The notes: a model not told the origin generated them from the sequence alone. A stretch of DNA of 47,395 bases from Streptomyces sp. AC558_RSS880 (GCF_019049255.1 NZ_JAGMUJ010000216.1:10648-58042), one strand, 5' to 3'; shown: positions 1 to 8,859, counted from the stretch's first letter. A program made the numbers and translations.

Positions 1-430
1 CGAGCACAGCCGGGTCAACGGTGGTCTCGTCCCCAGGCGGCTCGGCAAGCCACACCATGCGGACGATGGTGTCGCCGCTGTCATTCCATCTGCAGGTCTC
101 TTCATAGACCGCGCCATCGCCGGGGCCATGTCCGTCCCAGTCCAAGCTGCCGGCAGGCGGCTGCGGATCTACCAGCTTGTAGGTGCAGTTGGTCAGGTCG
201 GTGCTCTTGCCGCCGTCTGCCTCGTCTCCTGCGCTGCCGCCGCCCGCTCCGCTGCCGCCACTGCCTTGGCCGCCGGCCTGGCCGGGGACCTCCACCTCAA
301 CCTGACAGGTGTACATCCCGCATTCGGTGTTGCCGTTGCCTTTCGGTTCTTCATCGGCAACCGCGACCCTCGGCATGGATAAAGCTGTGAGAAGGCACGT
401 CGCCACGGCGGTAATACGGCGGGTCAGCAT
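1..430 (-). CDS. Secreted Gly/Ser-rich protein, cut by the left window edge
   Basis: Reading leftward from the ATG at 430 gives an open frame of about 143 codons that runs off the window. It starts MLTRRITAVATCLLTALSM, a typical Sec signal peptide with an AxA-like cleavage region near residue 25. A cysteine-containing segment (ECGMYTCQVEVEVPGQ), a Gly/Ser-rich linker and a second cysteine region (LTNCTYKLVDP, YEETCRWND) follow. The ATG overlaps the stop of the upstream lipoprotein gene by a few bases, so the two are probably translationally coupled. The mature protein should act outside the membrane. I do not recognise the family; secreted proteins of this style lie beside conjugation genes in Streptomyces elements, so a surface role in transfer is a guess. 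The C-terminus is missing. Confidence 0.75.
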   Translation of the reverse strand, partial: MLTRRITAVATCLLTALSMPRVAVADEEPKGNGNTECGMYTCQVEVEVPGQAGGQGSGGSGAGGGSAGDEADGGKSTDLTNCTYKLVDPQPPAGSLDWDGHGPGDGAVYEETCRWNDSGDTIVRMVWLAEPPGDETTVDPAVL

Positions 431-999
431 GGTTTGCCCTGGGGCTTGTCACGGATGACGCGCCAGCCCTCGGGCCATTTTTCGAGTGTGCTGACGATCA
501 GATACTTGGTCAGCCGGTTACTGGGAAGGGTGACCGGCTTCTTGGTGTCGACATCGACGGTCTGCCACTGGGAGATGTCCAGGCAGCCGGAGATGGTGGC
601 GTTCGGGATCTTTCCCTTGGCGTCGTACTTGGTGACGGCCGGGTCGATGACGCGGACGTCACCGATGTTGATGAGCCCACGGTCATGGGTGCGCTTGGCG
701 TCAGCTGTAGCGTTCTTCAGGGCGGCCGAGGCGGCGTACTTCTTGAGGTTCGCACCAGCACCGCTTTCGTCGGCGTACAGCTTCTCCATCTCCTGCCAGT
801 AGCCCTGATAGGCGGCGATCGCCTCCCGCTTGACGGCTTCCTTTGGATCGGAGGAGGCAGATGATGATGCCGAGGGCGTCGGTGATGTCTCGACGGCAGC
901 TTCACCATCACCGTCGGAGGCGCCGCAGGCAGAGAGGGCGACCAAAGCACACAGCGTGAGCGATGCGGCAGTCATGGTGGTCATCGGTGCTGGGGACAC
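424..999 (-). CDS. Putative lipoprotein, NTF2-like in style
   Basis: The 191-residue protein begins at GTG 999, preceded by AGGAG ten bases upstream; a longer reading from 1077 lacks such a site. A signal peptide ends in a lipobox (LVALSACGAS), predicting a lipid-anchored exported protein. A Ser/Thr/Pro linker follows, then a folded domain with AYQGYWQEMEKLYADES, two aromatic-rich strands and a final cysteine. This helix-plus-sheet pattern resembles small NTF2-like lipoproteins of actinomycetes, but no specific family is certain. The stop overlaps the start of the next secreted-protein gene, so they form an operon. A perfect 36-bp palindrome sits just upstream. Function unknown; a cell-surface role alongside the conjugation system is inference only. 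Confidence 0.75.
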   Translation of the reverse strand: MSPAPMTTMTAASLTLCALVALSACGASDGDGEAAVETSPTPSASSSASSDPKEAVKREAIAAYQGYWQEMEKLYADESGAGANLKKYAASAALKNATADAKRTHDRGLINIGDVRVIDPAVTKYDAKGKIPNATISGCLDISQWQTVDVDTKKPVTLPSNRLTKYLIVSTLEKWPEGWRVIRDKPQGKPC

Positions 1000-1051
1000 G
1001 TGGGGGTCACTCCTGAAGTGATGTTGTGGCGTGAGCAGTTGAACTGTTGAT

Positions 1052-1087
1052 GGCGCCCCGAGTGCGCCCGGGCGCACTCGGGGCGCC
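1052..1087. terminator. Perfect 36-bp palindrome
   Basis: Two 18-bp arms beginning GGCGCCCCGAGTGCGCCC form a perfect inverted repeat with no spacer. It lies between the small gene ending at 1266 and the lipoprotein start at 999, both on the minus strand. No U-tract follows, which is common for Streptomyces terminators. It could equally be an operator for the lipoprotein operon. Confidence 0.5.
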
Positions 1088-1265
1088 TTGTGCTGCCCGG
1101 CAAGACAGTGCTGTCTCGCTCTGGCCGGCCACTGGCCGCCAGGCAGCGGCTGGTGTTGGTCCTAGAGGCGCGGCCGGGACGCGGACTGGCCCGAAGAAGG
1201 CCGGTCAGTACCGGGCTTCGGCGGGGGAGGGGGCTGGCACCAGGAGCTGCTCAGGGCTGGCCTGC

Positions 1266-1556
1266 CTAGTACGGCAGACTGACGGGCGCCCCGGGGGTGT
1301 GCAGCCGGTAGCGGGCGCCGTCGCTGATCCGGCGGATGCCGCGACGCGTCTGGTTGAGCGTGCGGGAGATCTCGGCGATCAGCGCCATGGACGCACCGAA
1401 GTCGGCGGGCCTGTCAGGTGAGGGGGGCCGCCATCCGTCGGGGTACTGCTCGGCGACCGACCGGCACGTTGTGACCAGGTGCGTCATCAGCCGCAGGAAC
1501 TCTTCGGTTTCCGTGCGGGTGAGGTGCTCCGGGAGCAGGGACGGCGGCGTGTTCAA
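1266..1556 (-). CDS. Small hypothetical protein
   Basis: A 96-residue soluble protein starting at TTG 1556, preceded by AGGGGGA at a good distance (8 bases). It has amphipathic helices (TETEEFLRLMTHLVTTCRSVAEQ, written here only in part: LRLMTHLVTTCRSV) and a basic C-terminal part (RTLNQTRRGIRRISDGARYR), and no membrane segment. I do not recognise the family. It lies upstream of the lipoprotein pair on the same strand but is separated from it by the 36-bp palindrome, so it is probably its own transcript. The basic C-terminus would allow nucleic-acid binding, which is a guess. Confidence 0.5.
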   Translation of the reverse strand: MNTPPSLLPEHLTRTETEEFLRLMTHLVTTCRSVAEQYPDGWRPPSPDRPADFGASMALIAEISRTLNQTRRGIRRISDGARYRLHTPGAPVSLPY

Positions 1557-2002
1557 CAGATCCCCCTTAACGCTCCAGGTGCCGTAGCCTCCGGGTTTCT
1601 CACTGCTGCCTTCGTTTGGTGAGCCTCAGGCCGGAGCCATGGCATGTGCATCCCTCCAGGTCGATTGAAAGGCTTAAGGCGATGTGGCGGGCGAAGGGCA
1701 ACCAGGGCTTCGTTATGCCGACCCCCGCTGCTCTGTGCGGGGGTCCGGCCCGCGGCATCGTGGACCACGAGGGCGCTTTCAGTCATGTGGATCATTGGGC
1801 AGGCCCGTCAGCCGTGCTTGCCCGGTTTTCCAGTGACACGTGCGCCAGCAGCCCTTCCGCTTGCGCCCTCTTGATCATGTGTCTGTCGTGCAGGGTGTCG
1901 CGATGCACCGCCGCCGGCCCGGCCACTTGCGGAAACCGAGGAGAGCAGCGGTGCTCAAGATGTTGCTATGGGCATGAAAAGCTGTCAACGATAGATTTAA
2001 GC

Positions 2003-2240
2003 TACTCATCGATCGTTGATTTCGGCGTTCGGCAGGCCGGAATGAGGCGTACTGGGCACCCGCCGCCCGAATCGCCTCCTGGGCTTATCGGTTGAACCAC
2101 GTCAAAGTGATGAGGCGCTTCCGCGTGCGGGAGCGACTGTGCGGGCTGGCCGCAGTCGCCGCCTCGTGGCTCAATCTGGACAATCATCGATTGCTTGTAC
2201 TCAACGATCGTTGCTGCTTGGCGTGTTCGTCACGTATGGT
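2003..2240 (+). promoter_or_regulatory. Repeated operator and promoter of the XRE cassette
   Basis: The sequence TACTCAWCGATCGTTG occurs at 2003-2018 and 2198-2213, and a partial CAACGAT half-site lies at about 1985. The core AACGATCGTT is palindromic, as expected for a dimeric repressor. An imperfect inverted repeat (CAATC/GATTG) lies at 2181-2193. A possible promoter, TTGCTG (2211) and TATGGT (2235) with 18 bp between, overlaps the second site, so binding there would block transcription of the gene at 2288. Autoregulation by that XRE protein is the simplest reading. The surrounding 1557-2287 holds no convincing gene. Confidence 0.55.
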
Positions 2241-2287
2241 CCCGCCAGCAACACCAGGCGTCAGTCCCCCGACCCGGGAGTGCAACG

Positions 2288-2896
2288 GTGGCATCACCCC
2301 CTCCTCTCTCCGAAACCTTGCGGCGTCTTGACAAGGCCATCCAGGAGAAGGGCATCCGTTCGGACCTGCTGGACGTAGCAGAACTCGCCGCCAAGACCGC
2401 CCTGCCCACGTCCACGGTCCGCACCTTGCTCCAGGGCGGCACATCACCGGACGACTCCGTCAACGACCGGGTCCGGACGCGGATCGCAGCGCTCGCCAAA
2501 GCCCACATGGCCGCGACCGGCAGACGCATGTCCGACCTGGCCTCGGACATTTCCCACCAACTGGGTGTCTCCGGGTACTGGGCACGTCAGATCTGCGACG
2601 GCAAAAAAGTACCCAGCGTCGAACTTCTTCACGGGCTCGTCGAATACTTCGAAGTCGAGGAGGGAGAGGCGTTCTTCACCGCATCAGCCGCCGACGCGCT
2701 CAACCGCGCCCTGCTCCCACTCCTGCACAAGCTCGAACATCCCGAGAGCGATCCCGTGCTCGCCCTGATGGACCGCTACGGCGTGAGATCCACCGACCTG
2801 CGCATGCACGGTTCCCTGACCCGTGAGCAGCTGGAGCGCCTCCTCGAAGGAGTTCTACGGTCCGTCGTGCCTCCGGAAGGAGGTCGCGAGCAGTGA
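2288..2896 (+). CDS. XRE-family transcriptional regulator paired with ImmA-type protease
   Basis: The 202-residue protein starts at GTG 2288 behind GGGAG with a 7-base spacer; a frame opening at 2195 would cross the operator. Residues about 23-48 (DVAELAAKTALPTSTVRTLL) look like a first helix-turn-helix, and residues about 77-115 (MSDLASDISHQLGVS, then ARQICDGKKVPSVELL) form a clear XRE/Cro-type domain followed by a dimerisation-like helix. The C-terminal half is helical and could be the protease-sensitive or dimerising part. Its stop overlaps the next start as GTGA. In phage and ICE immunity modules an XRE repressor is inactivated by an adjacent ImmA/IrrE protease; the same logic is inferred here, with the upstream repeated 16-mer as operator. 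Confidence 0.85.
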   Translation: MASPPPLSETLRRLDKAIQEKGIRSDLLDVAELAAKTALPTSTVRTLLQGGTSPDDSVNDRVRTRIAALAKAHMAATGRRMSDLASDISHQLGVSGYWARQICDGKKVPSVELLHGLVEYFEVEEGEAFFTASAADALNRALLPLLHKLEHPESDPVLALMDRYGVRSTDLRMHGSLTREQLERLLEGVLRSVVPPEGGREQ

Positions 2897-3504
2897 GCAC
2901 CAAGGCGATGAAGTCCTTACTCGCCGTCCTGGGTCGGCGCGCGGCGGGGGCCGTTCAACGGCCGGCCGAACCCCAGGAGGTCATGGAAGCGTTCTGCGCG
3001 GCCATGAGCGCACGAACCGGTCGGCCGATCCACCTTGTGTTCCGGGCCTTCCCGCCGGACATTCCCGTCTCCGGCATGCGCCTGGACTGCGGAGACCACT
3101 CCATCATCGTCGTGGAGGAACGCACGGTCCCCGAGGCCCAATTGGTTATCCTCGGCCATGAGCTGTGGCACGAGGAGCAGGGGGACTGCGGACACCACGT
3201 CGCGGGAATGCCGACAGCCGCCCGTGCACTGCCCACCGAGCAGGCCGCGGAAGTGATCGAGCGGGCCGTCGAGCAGATCCTCGCAGCGCACGAAATACCC
3301 CTGGATGCGCTCCTTGCCGTTGCGGCCCGTGCCGAATCGACCGACGACCATGAGGCGGACGCCGAAACGTTCGGGCTGCTCTTCGGACGCGAGGTCCGCA
3401 CCTGGATGAAAGGCCGTTACGCGCAGGGCCCGGTCAGCGCGGACACCGTGGAAGGCCGCATCAACCTGTCTCTGAGTAACCGCGTCGGGCACATTCTGCC
3501 ATGA
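2893..3504 (+). CDS. ImmA/IrrE-family metallopeptidase
   Basis: A 203-residue soluble protein with the zinc-protease signature HELWH at residues 89-93 in the context VILGHELWHEEQ. A later acidic helix (HEADAETFGLLFG, about residue 155) can supply the third metal ligand, as in the M78/ImmA family. Length and order fit. The known role of the family is regulated cleavage of an XRE repressor, and the adjacent upstream XRE gene with a GTGA overlap makes that the likely substrate. The stop overlaps the start of the membrane-protein gene as ATGA, so stoichiometry is probably set by translational coupling. Nothing shows what triggers the protease; the downstream membrane protein is a candidate sensor by inference. 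Confidence 0.88.
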   Translation: MSTKAMKSLLAVLGRRAAGAVQRPAEPQEVMEAFCAAMSARTGRPIHLVFRAFPPDIPVSGMRLDCGDHSIIVVEERTVPEAQLVILGHELWHEEQGDCGHHVAGMPTAARALPTEQAAEVIERAVEQILAAHEIPLDALLAVAARAESTDDHEADAETFGLLFGREVRTWMKGRYAQGPVSADTVEGRINLSLSNRVGHILP

Positions 3505-4691
3505 GCCCGTCCTTCCACGTCCCCTACATTCTGCCCACAGTACTGCTGGCGCTGGCCCTCGTACTGAAGCTCCCCACGTTCCTGCGGGCCTCGCGCGACC
3601 CCGACGTCAGGGCGACCACCCTCCTGCTGACCTGGGCCACCGCCGTCCTTGTCGTGATCACCCCGGTCAACATAGAACGGCTCAACGTCCTCACGGGCAT
3701 ACCGAACATCGCCGCCCCCTGGGCCTACTCGTTCCTCACCGCATTCTGCGCCACCGGCCTGACCATGATCATGCGCTGGCGGGAGGAACCGTCGGAAAGA
3801 CGCCGCCGCAGAATCCGCCGCATCTACTGGCTCTACGCAGGCATCATCGCCGTCCTGTGGCTGACGTTCATCCTGGCGGACGTTCCCACGGCACGCATCT
3901 ATGACCTGGACACCTACTACGCCAGCACCCCTTGGATGCGCGAACACATCCTTCTCTACATCGCTGCGCACATGGTCTCGTCCCTCGTGGCGGTCTCCAT
4001 GCTGTGGAAGTGGTTCCCCGACGTCGCCAACCGTTGGCTGAAGGCGGGCGTGGTCTTCCTGCAACTCGGTTTCGCATCAGGACTCGTCTTCGACGTAGCG
4101 AAGATGGCTGCGATCGGCGCTCGCTGGTCGGGACACGACTGGGACGTACTCAGCACCCAGGCCGCACCCCCGTTCGCGCTCATGGAAGCCGCCCTCGTCG
4201 CGCTCGGCTTCATCGTCCCCCAAGCCGGACCGTTCCTGCAGAAATGGATCCGAGACCAACGCGAATACCGGCGGCTGGGCCCGCTGTGGTGCGCACTCCG
4301 CGTCCTTGCACCAGCGGCGGCCAAAGCACGCTTCGGACCATGGACTCCTCTCGACCTGCGCCTCATGCAACGCCGACAGCGAATCCACGACGCCTTGCGC
4401 GTACTCAGCCCCTATTTCGACCCGGCTCTTCACCAGCGGGCCCGTAAAGCCGCACAGGCCAGGCACGAGACCCCGACCGCGGACGATATCGCCGGAGCTA
4501 TAACGATCAGCGCCGCCATCAGCACCTATCAGCAGGGCGGGCCCCCAACCGCGCACCCCCAAGGACTACAGGGAGGCGTAGTTGTGAGCGACCGCATCGA
4601 AGGCATCGCATCCGCCCTGAGCCACCCCCACATTCTCGAAAACGTCCGCCGGCGAATGACCAGCACAGAAAGCGCGAATCACCATGGCTGA
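3501..4691 (+). CDS. MAB_1171c-type putative transporter/membrane sensor
   Basis: A 396-residue protein. The N-terminal ~240 residues hold about seven hydrophobic segments, among them ILPTVLLALALVLKLP, WATAVLVVITPVN, LYAGIIAVLWLTFILA and ALMEAALVALGFIVP. A cytoplasmic C-terminal domain follows with the conserved-looking RRLGPLWCALR and RQRIHDALRVLSPYFDP. This matches the actinobacterial MAB_1171c family, whose activity is unknown and whose transporter label is provisional. The start ATG overlaps the ImmA stop, and the end overlaps the FAD enzyme start by 8 bases. The context suggests membrane sensing or export linked to the regulator/protease pair, which is inference. Confidence 0.8.
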   Translation: MSPSFHVPYILPTVLLALALVLKLPTFLRASRDPDVRATTLLLTWATAVLVVITPVNIERLNVLTGIPNIAAPWAYSFLTAFCATGLTMIMRWREEPSERRRRRIRRIYWLYAGIIAVLWLTFILADVPTARIYDLDTYYASTPWMREHILLYIAAHMVSSLVAVSMLWKWFPDVANRWLKAGVVFLQLGFASGLVFDVAKMAAIGARWSGHDWDVLSTQAAPPFALMEAALVALGFIVPQAGPFLQKWIRDQREYRRLGPLWCALRVLAPAAAKARFGPWTPLDLRLMQRRQRIHDALRVLSPYFDPALHQRARKAAQARHETPTADDIAGAITISAAISTYQQGGPPTAHPQGLQGGVVVSDRIEGIASALSHPHILENVRRRMTSTESANHHG

Positions 4692-6084
4692 AGAAACCGT
4701 CACCCGTCGGCCCACCACCGTAGTGATCGGAGCCAGCGCCACCGGCCTGTTCGCTGCGGCAGCCCTCATGGACTTCGCCGACGTCACCGTCATCGAACGC
4801 GACCGCCTCCCCGACAGACCCGAACCACGCCGGGGCGTTCCCCAGGCCCGCCACGCCCACCTGGTGTGGAGCGGAGGAGTCAAGGCCTTCGACGACCTCC
4901 TCCCCGGCCTCACCGGCGAGATCACCGCCCACGGCGGCCGCCTGGTCCACATCATGGGCGACATGGTCTCCCGAGCCCCCAACGAAGTGTGGTTCCGCCG
5001 TTTCACAGCCACCCATCACCGCAACTTGGTCTGCTCCCGCGACCTCCTCGACTTCGTCCTGCGAAACCGCGTCCTGGCCGACGAGCGCATTACACTTCGC
5101 CAAGAGACCAGTGCACTCGGCCTGGAAGGTGACGCCACAGCCGTCACCGGCGTCCGCATACGCACGAACGACGAGGAAAGCACCCTCCGCGCCGACCTGA
5201 TCATCGACGCCTCCGGGCGAGGCTCCCGCACGCCACAGTGGCTCGCCGAATTGGGAGCACCGAGCATCACGGAGCGAGAGGTCAACGCCGGCGTCGCCTA
5301 CGCCACCCGCCTCTACGCCGCCCCCGAGGCAACCCGGGACATCAACTTCCCCCTCGTCAACGTGCAGGCCAACCCGGCCAAGGCACCAGGGCGAGGAGGC
5401 ATCATCCTGCCCATCGAGGGAAACCGCTGGATCGTCACGCTGTCGGGTACCCGCGGCGGCGAACCCACCGACGACCCCGACGCCTTCATCGACTTCGCAC
5501 TCGGCCTGGACGACCCCGTCATCGGCGAACTCATCAAAGACGCCGAGCCACTCGGGGACATCACCACCACCCGCGCCACGGCCAACCGCCGCCGCTACTA
5601 CGAGCAGGCCAAACGCTGGCCGGACGGCTTCCTCGTCCTCGGCGACGCCATCGCCGGCTACAACCCCGTCTACGGCCACGGTCTCACTGTCGCCGCCCAG
5701 TGCGCCCTCGCTGTCCGCAACGTGCTCAGCACCACAGAGCCAGGACAGCCGGGCCTTGCACGCCGTCTCCAGCGCGCTGCCGCGCGGCCGGTGGCCGCCG
5801 CCTGGGACCTGGCCGTCGGCCAGGACGCCCAGTATCCGGGAGCCAGTGACACCCGCCCCAACAGCATCGAACGCCTTCTCGCACGCTTCGTCGACAAGGC
5901 CGTGGAAACCGGCGCACGCAATCCACGCGCCATGGAAGCCCTGCTGGACGTCATGAGCCTGGAGCTACCCGCGACCCGTCTGTTCTCGCCCGACATGCTC
6001 ATCCCCATGCTCATCGGTCCGAAAAAACCGCACCTGCAAGGCCCGCCCCTCACTCAAACAGAGCGAAAGACCGCTTTGTCATAG
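4684..6084 (+). CDS. FAD-dependent monooxygenase / oxidoreductase
   Basis: A 466-residue flavoprotein of the UbiH/geranylgeranyl-reductase-like superfamily. The N-terminal dinucleotide-binding motif is VVIGASATGLFAA, a GxGxxG variant, followed by an acidic strand end (VTVIERDRLP). The mid-region has IIDASGRGSRTP, and the second FAD motif LVLGDAIAGYNPVYGHGL is at about residues 318-335. These are the family hallmarks of aromatic or isoprenoid hydroxylases. The start lies inside the end of the membrane-protein gene (8-base overlap) with no separate ribosome site, so translation depends on that gene. No biosynthetic neighbours are present, so the substrate is unknown; a self-made signal or a toxic compound sensed by the cassette is possible. 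The next 150 bp to 6234 hold nothing I can name. Confidence 0.88.
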   Translation: MAEETVTRRPTTVVIGASATGLFAAAALMDFADVTVIERDRLPDRPEPRRGVPQARHAHLVWSGGVKAFDDLLPGLTGEITAHGGRLVHIMGDMVSRAPNEVWFRRFTATHHRNLVCSRDLLDFVLRNRVLADERITLRQETSALGLEGDATAVTGVRIRTNDEESTLRADLIIDASGRGSRTPQWLAELGAPSITEREVNAGVAYATRLYAAPEATRDINFPLVNVQANPAKAPGRGGIILPIEGNRWIVTLSGTRGGEPTDDPDAFIDFALGLDDPVIGELIKDAEPLGDITTTRATANRRRYYEQAKRWPDGFLVLGDAIAGYNPVYGHGLTVAAQCALAVRNVLSTTEPGQPGLARRLQRAAARPVAAAWDLAVGQDAQYPGASDTRPNSIERLLARFVDKAVETGARNPRAMEALLDVMSLELPATRLFSPDMLIPMLIGPKKPHLQGPPLTQTERKTALS

Positions 6085-6234
6085 AGCGTGCTTCTCCGCG
6101 GGAGCGATTGGCCGCAGCAGGTCATGGAGTTGGCCGGGGCGCTATCTGATGCTGTCCGAGCACGACCAGGAGCTGATGCAGCAGCGACTCGACCGGACCC
6201 GGAGTGTGAGCGGTCGGCAAGGCCCTGGCCGCGG

Positions 6235-8859
6235 TTAACTGTAGTGATTCTCCTTCGAGGCTCGCGCCGCAGTAGGGGTGAGTTGGGTGAGGAGGGTACT
6301 GACCCGGCTGAGCTGTTCGGTGGCGCGAGTGGTGAGCTGGCTAAGGGATGCGGCTTCGGCGTTGGCGCGGGCGGCGTTCTCGAGTGCGGTGGTTCGGTGG
6401 GGGCGAGCGTGGTCGGCGAAGACCTCGTCGAGGTGAGGGCCGGTGATTCGGACGGGTCCGACGCGGTGGCCGCGGACGGTCAGCGACATGTAGTGCTCGA
6501 AGCGGTCCAGGGCGGCGACGACGTCGGGGCTGGGGTTGTCACCCCACTCCGAGGTGATCGGGGCGATGGCGGACCGCGACCCTGCGGTGGTGGCCAGGGT
6601 GGAGGCGTTCTGCACCAGTGACAGCCGCACCGCGATGGGCAGGCGGGCCAGCAGCTGGGTCATGCCGTGGACATGGACTCTGTACTTGCGGAAGTCCTCG
6701 AACATCGCGGCGATGGTCTCCGGGGCGGCGCCGGTCAACGTGATCAGCTCGTCGAAGTACGCCCGGAACGGCACCCGCTGGGCTTCTGGGATGTCGCGGC
6801 GGGAACGCACCGCGCGCAGCAGGTCCCGGGCGAGAAGGGCGGTGATGAGCCGGTCGGTGGGGCCGTTGCCGCCTGGGCACACCCACACGATCATCCGGTC
6901 GTCCATGGCGGCACGGATGTTGTAGACGCCGACCGGCTGGCCGAGGAAGGCGCGGGTGACGGGGTTGGCGGCGAGCCGGGCGATCGGGTTGAGGACGACG
7001 GCGAACGCGTCAGGCGGCAAGGTCGGGAACACGGTGCGCCACCAGGAGCGCGTCTCTTCGCCCAGCCGACCTTCCACCGCCGCGAGGACTGCTTTGCGGA
7101 AGCCGGCGTCGGTGAGCAGGGCCCGTACGTGGAAGACCGTCGCCTGATCTTCCGGCCGCCCGGCCCGGCAAACGGCCTCGTTGACGGCCACCAGGACGGC
7201 CACAGCGGCGGTGAGGATGGTCAGTGCGCGGGGTGCGCTGGCGTCGTCCCAGCCCAGCGCGGAGGCGTAGGCGTCAGTGACGGCTTCGACGACCTCGTGC
7301 GCCACCTGGCCCTGATGCATACCGATCGGGTTCCACGAACTGATCTGCGGGGTGGGTCCGACGGCGTTGAGATCGATCAGTGCGATCCGCTGGGCCAGAT
7401 GGTCGTGGGCCAGGAACGGCAGGGCGCGGGGCCAGGAGTCGCGGTGCGGGTCGAGGAACATCAGTCCGCCGCCGGCGTGCGCCCAGCCGATCGCCTGTGC
7501 CAGGGCGCGTTCGGTCTTGCCGCCACCGGCCTTGCCCACCCCGACTTCGAACAGCGTCTCGCGCGCGTGGGTGGCGACCAGGCGCCGCCGTCCGTCCGGT
7601 GCCCGGTAGATGCCCTGCAGTAGCAGGTCAGGATTGCCGTGCTGGAAGGTCGGCAGGTCGGTGGCGAGTAGTGGCAGGCGGCAGTGCACGGTGGGTGGCT
7701 TGAGCAGACCGGTCAGCTCCTCCAGGCGGACCCAGTTCGTCCGGGGCGGCTGGCAGTGCCCCAGCTTCCAGCGGCGTTCGAAGCCCCGCCGGCTGGGCCA
7801 GCGGTCCGCCCCGAACCGCCAGGGCCCCAGCCGCCAGCCGCGCATCGCCCAGCGCGCACCACCACCGAACACGTCGAAGGCGGCCTGGAGCTGGGCGAGC
7901 CGGGCCTGGGCGCGACCCTCGGTGTCGGAGGCGCACATCACCAGCAGCTGCACCCGCACCAGATGGTCGTCCTCGGCGAGCTTGCCCAACGCCTCGGCCG
8001 CCTCCACCCGGCGCGGGACGGGCGGCATGACCAGACGGCGCCCACCCACGCCCCCGCCCTGCTTTCCTGCGACCAGCTGCTGCAGCTGCCAGGTCAGGGA
8101 GTCCTCAATCCCGCTGGCGTCCTGGCGTACCCAGCGGGCGGCCCGCTGCGCCTCGCGCCGCTCGACGCGGCGGGCCTGGGCCATCAGCTGCACACGACGC
8201 GCCCGCAGTACCCACTTCGGAGCGCGCTGGATGTCCAGACGGACCTCGGCAAGGTCACCCAGCTCCGCGCGCAGGTCGGACACCGCGTCGACCAAGGGCT
8301 GCAGCGGGTCGGGCTCGAGGGGCACCTCGCGCAGCGGCGCGGTGGGCTTGCCCCGCAGCACGAACTCGGCCCGCACCGCATGCTTGCGTGGCTTGTCTCT
8401 GAGGGCAGAGGCCTTCTTCACGGTGACGTCCGGTCCGAACGGGGTGATCGACAGCAGCCGCTGCGCGCCGGCTGGTCCCTCGATGCGGTAGCGCAGCGGC
8501 GCGGTGCCGTCGGCGCGCAGCCGGATCTGCACCGTCTTGGACCGGCGCGGCGCCCACCAGGGCATGGACGTGGAAGCCCTGGCCAGCTGCACTCCGCGGC
8601 GAAAGATCTCCTCCAAGGACGGGTCGAAGTGCCGTGAGGGCACCAGTTCCAGCGCCATCCGCTGGGCCGAGGCCGCGCGTGCCAGGCGGCGCATCACTAT
8701 CTCGTTCACGCCCCAGCCGATGAGGACGGCCGTGGCGGGCACCCACCAGTGGGTGATCAGCCAGCCGGCGGTGTGGGTGAGGCCGGTGAGCAGGCCGAGT
8801 GCCTCACCGAAGATCGATGCGGCGGCCTGACCGCTCAGGTACGGGGCTGCGGAACCCAT
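6235..8859 (-). CDS. TraD/VirD4-like conjugative coupling ATPase
   Basis: An 874-residue protein; ATG 8859 follows AGGGAG with an 8-base spacer, so the much longer upstream frame is not used. A hydrophobic N-terminal segment (THWWVPATAVLIGWGVNEIV) anchors it. Walker A (VGVGKAGGGKTERAL) is at about residue 445 and Walker B (GGGLMFLDPHRD) at about 468, with further conserved elements (RMIVWVCPGGNG, FRAYFDELITL) in the second half. This is the architecture of type IV secretion coupling/transfer ATPases that bring DNA to the channel. It is the last gene of the nine-gene operon and its start overlaps the previous gene by 25 bases. It could also be classed with TcpA/TraG-like ATPases; it is not the single-protein FtsK-like TraB of classical Streptomyces plasmids. 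Confidence 0.82.
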   Translation of the reverse strand: MGSAAPYLSGQAAASIFGEALGLLTGLTHTAGWLITHWWVPATAVLIGWGVNEIVMRRLARAASAQRMALELVPSRHFDPSLEEIFRRGVQLARASTSMPWWAPRRSKTVQIRLRADGTAPLRYRIEGPAGAQRLLSITPFGPDVTVKKASALRDKPRKHAVRAEFVLRGKPTAPLREVPLEPDPLQPLVDAVSDLRAELGDLAEVRLDIQRAPKWVLRARRVQLMAQARRVERREAQRAARWVRQDASGIEDSLTWQLQQLVAGKQGGGVGGRRLVMPPVPRRVEAAEALGKLAEDDHLVRVQLLVMCASDTEGRAQARLAQLQAAFDVFGGGARWAMRGWRLGPWRFGADRWPSRRGFERRWKLGHCQPPRTNWVRLEELTGLLKPPTVHCRLPLLATDLPTFQHGNPDLLLQGIYRAPDGRRRLVATHARETLFEVGVGKAGGGKTERALAQAIGWAHAGGGLMFLDPHRDSWPRALPFLAHDHLAQRIALIDLNAVGPTPQISSWNPIGMHQGQVAHEVVEAVTDAYASALGWDDASAPRALTILTAAVAVLVAVNEAVCRAGRPEDQATVFHVRALLTDAGFRKAVLAAVEGRLGEETRSWWRTVFPTLPPDAFAVVLNPIARLAANPVTRAFLGQPVGVYNIRAAMDDRMIVWVCPGGNGPTDRLITALLARDLLRAVRSRRDIPEAQRVPFRAYFDELITLTGAAPETIAAMFEDFRKYRVHVHGMTQLLARLPIAVRLSLVQNASTLATTAGSRSAIAPITSEWGDNPSPDVVAALDRFEHYMSLTVRGHRVGPVRITGPHLDEVFADHARPHRTTALENAARANAEAASLSQLTTRATEQLSRVSTLLTQLTPTAARASKENHYS

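Noticed and set aside
1616..2095. 159-codon plus-strand frame before the XRE cassette
   Set aside because: Poor codon bias, no ribosome site, and it runs through the operator repeats.
6088..6234. Possible short protein tail (MLSEHDQELMQQRLDRT) between converging genes
   Set aside because: No start, no ribosome site and too short to support a gene.
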